A stretch of 64,000 nucleotides of DNA from Micropterix aruncella (lineage: Eukaryota; Arthropoda; Insecta; Lepidoptera; Micropterigidae): the NCBI GenBank assembly GCA_944548615.1, contig OX155972.1, positions 8,331,719-8,395,718 on the forward strand, in the 5' to 3' direction. A program made the position numbers and the translations under genes. Positions within the stretch are counted from its first letter, which is position 1. Every line of letters starts with the position of its first letter. The notes beneath the pieces are model-generated. The model did no database searches and had not been told where the DNA came from. It saw nothing but the letters and a program-made list of their open reading frames with translations. Positions 63,270-64,000 of this stretch are shown piece after piece.

Positions 63270-63890
63270 ATCCCGGGTAGGACTCGGTGCCTGTTTACCA
63301 GCAACCCGTTAGAGACCAACGCCTTACGGCATGGCACCGGGAAAGGTAAGCAGCGGGCAGCCTCACCTATCTACCAGTTTTGGCAGGATACCTCCATCTG
63401 GAATTAACCTTCAGAATGCCTCCGTCCTCCCGACTGGTTACGTGTTCAAAGTCGCTTACGCAACCTCTACGTGTTGTATTACAGCGGTAATTCAGTTTGA
63501 ATTTATCATGGACCTAGGCGTTCTTTGCCCGTAGTGCCACTCGGGGTCGAGTGGCCCAAGGTCATTTCAAGAGTGGCATGACAACAGGTAAACATCCACC
63601 CCCGCTGCTGAGGAAACAGTGTATTTCCATAGTCTCCAGACCCCTTGAGCAATTAGTCAGAATGCACAACCGATTGACGAACTCCACACCCCAGGCTAGA
63701 ATAATGATATACATATATCGTTCTTTTAGCCGTGAGTTTTCCACATTCTAATGGACACCAACCGGGTTCGTCTGCCGGCCGAGAGAGGGGGCTCATCGAT
63801 TTTAATCATGAAATGAACATTCAGATGAAATCAGTCATTGGCTACTTGCCGGGAAAGTGTCGGGGTCAACTGATTTTTAAACTATATCGC
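63270..63890 (-). repeat. Divergent family A copy and Helitron-like module
   Basis: TAGAGACCAACGCCTTACGG, CTGGTTACGTGTTCAAAGTC, TTCAGTTTGAATTTATCATG, CCCCGCTGCTGAGGAAACAG follow the order of 475-745 and 52000-52625. 63810-63875 (GGCTACTTGCCGGGAAAGTG, GGGGTCAACTGA) resembles the module at 56290-56330 in Helitron 1. Confidence -1.
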
Positions 63891-64000
63891 TCTTAAAAAA
63901 GCAATAATTAATGAAAGTGTAGACATATCATTGTAATCGCACTATAGAATATAATATTAATAATATGTACCTATTCAAGAATATATTAAGAATATATTTA
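63891..64000. other. AT-rich right edge of window
   Basis: No feature recognised. Confidence -1.

Overview
The window looks like an intron-rich, AT-rich insect genome, most likely a moth or butterfly. The evidence is a split Dpr-type immunoglobulin gene, a mix of Gypsy, piggyBac-like, Jockey-like, RTE-like, Helitron and MITE elements, and a dispersed repeat (24110, 26393) of a kind I associate with Lepidoptera. The species cannot be named from the sequence alone. No rRNA, functional tRNA, CRISPR array or bacterial-style operon was seen.

Only one host gene is recognisable. It runs right to left (minus strand) through nearly the whole window and encodes a two-Ig-domain cell-surface protein of the Dpr (defective proboscis extension response) family, closest in my recollection to Dpr13. 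Five exons at 58845-58625, 54306-54205, 25095-24987, 22563-22452 and 8048-7870 join with matching phases and GT/AG borders. They give about 240 residues covering both Ig domains, with introns of about 4.3, 29.1, 2.4 and 14.4 kb. A possible 43-nt next exon lies at 1420-1378. The signal-peptide exon(s) are not found and probably lie beyond the right edge. Almost everything else is intronic mobile or repetitive DNA.

Layout. 1-7.8 kb: repeat family A copies, LINE 3' fragments and two tRNA-derived SINEs. 8.9-19.7 kb: a young Gypsy-type LTR retrotransposon (AGTT target duplication, near-identical LTRs, gag and pol joined by a textbook -1 frameshift signal, one nonsense codon in integrase). Its 3' LTR is split by a 3.3-kb piggyBac-like transposon with an intact transposase and TTAA target duplication. 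20-28.5 kb: dispersed repeats, two palindromic elements with 11-12 bp flanking duplications, and two dpr exons. 29-39.7 kb: three families of LINE relics, plus a perfect 273-bp-arm palindrome set between long TA tracts. 39.8-48 kb: MITEs, G-rich tracts, RTE and Jockey relics, and a PD-(D/E)XK-like nuclease ORF. 48.4-51.7 kb: an exact seven-unit tandem array with a 474-478 bp period. 52-55.3 kb: two family A copies, a TIR element and one dpr exon. 55.7-58.4 kb: two Helitrons head to tail. 58.6-61 kb: a dpr exon and a LINE relic. 61-64 kb: AT-rich DNA, a minisatellite and another family A copy.

The genes do not form a shared pathway. The host gene is a neuronal adhesion/recognition protein and the remainder are independent selfish elements in its introns. 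The observations most worth following are the palindromic elements with retroposon-like duplications, the long TA-flanked palindrome, the gag-pol frameshift cassette, the tandem duplication of the piggyBac transposase tail, the Helitron tandem and the seven-unit satellite.
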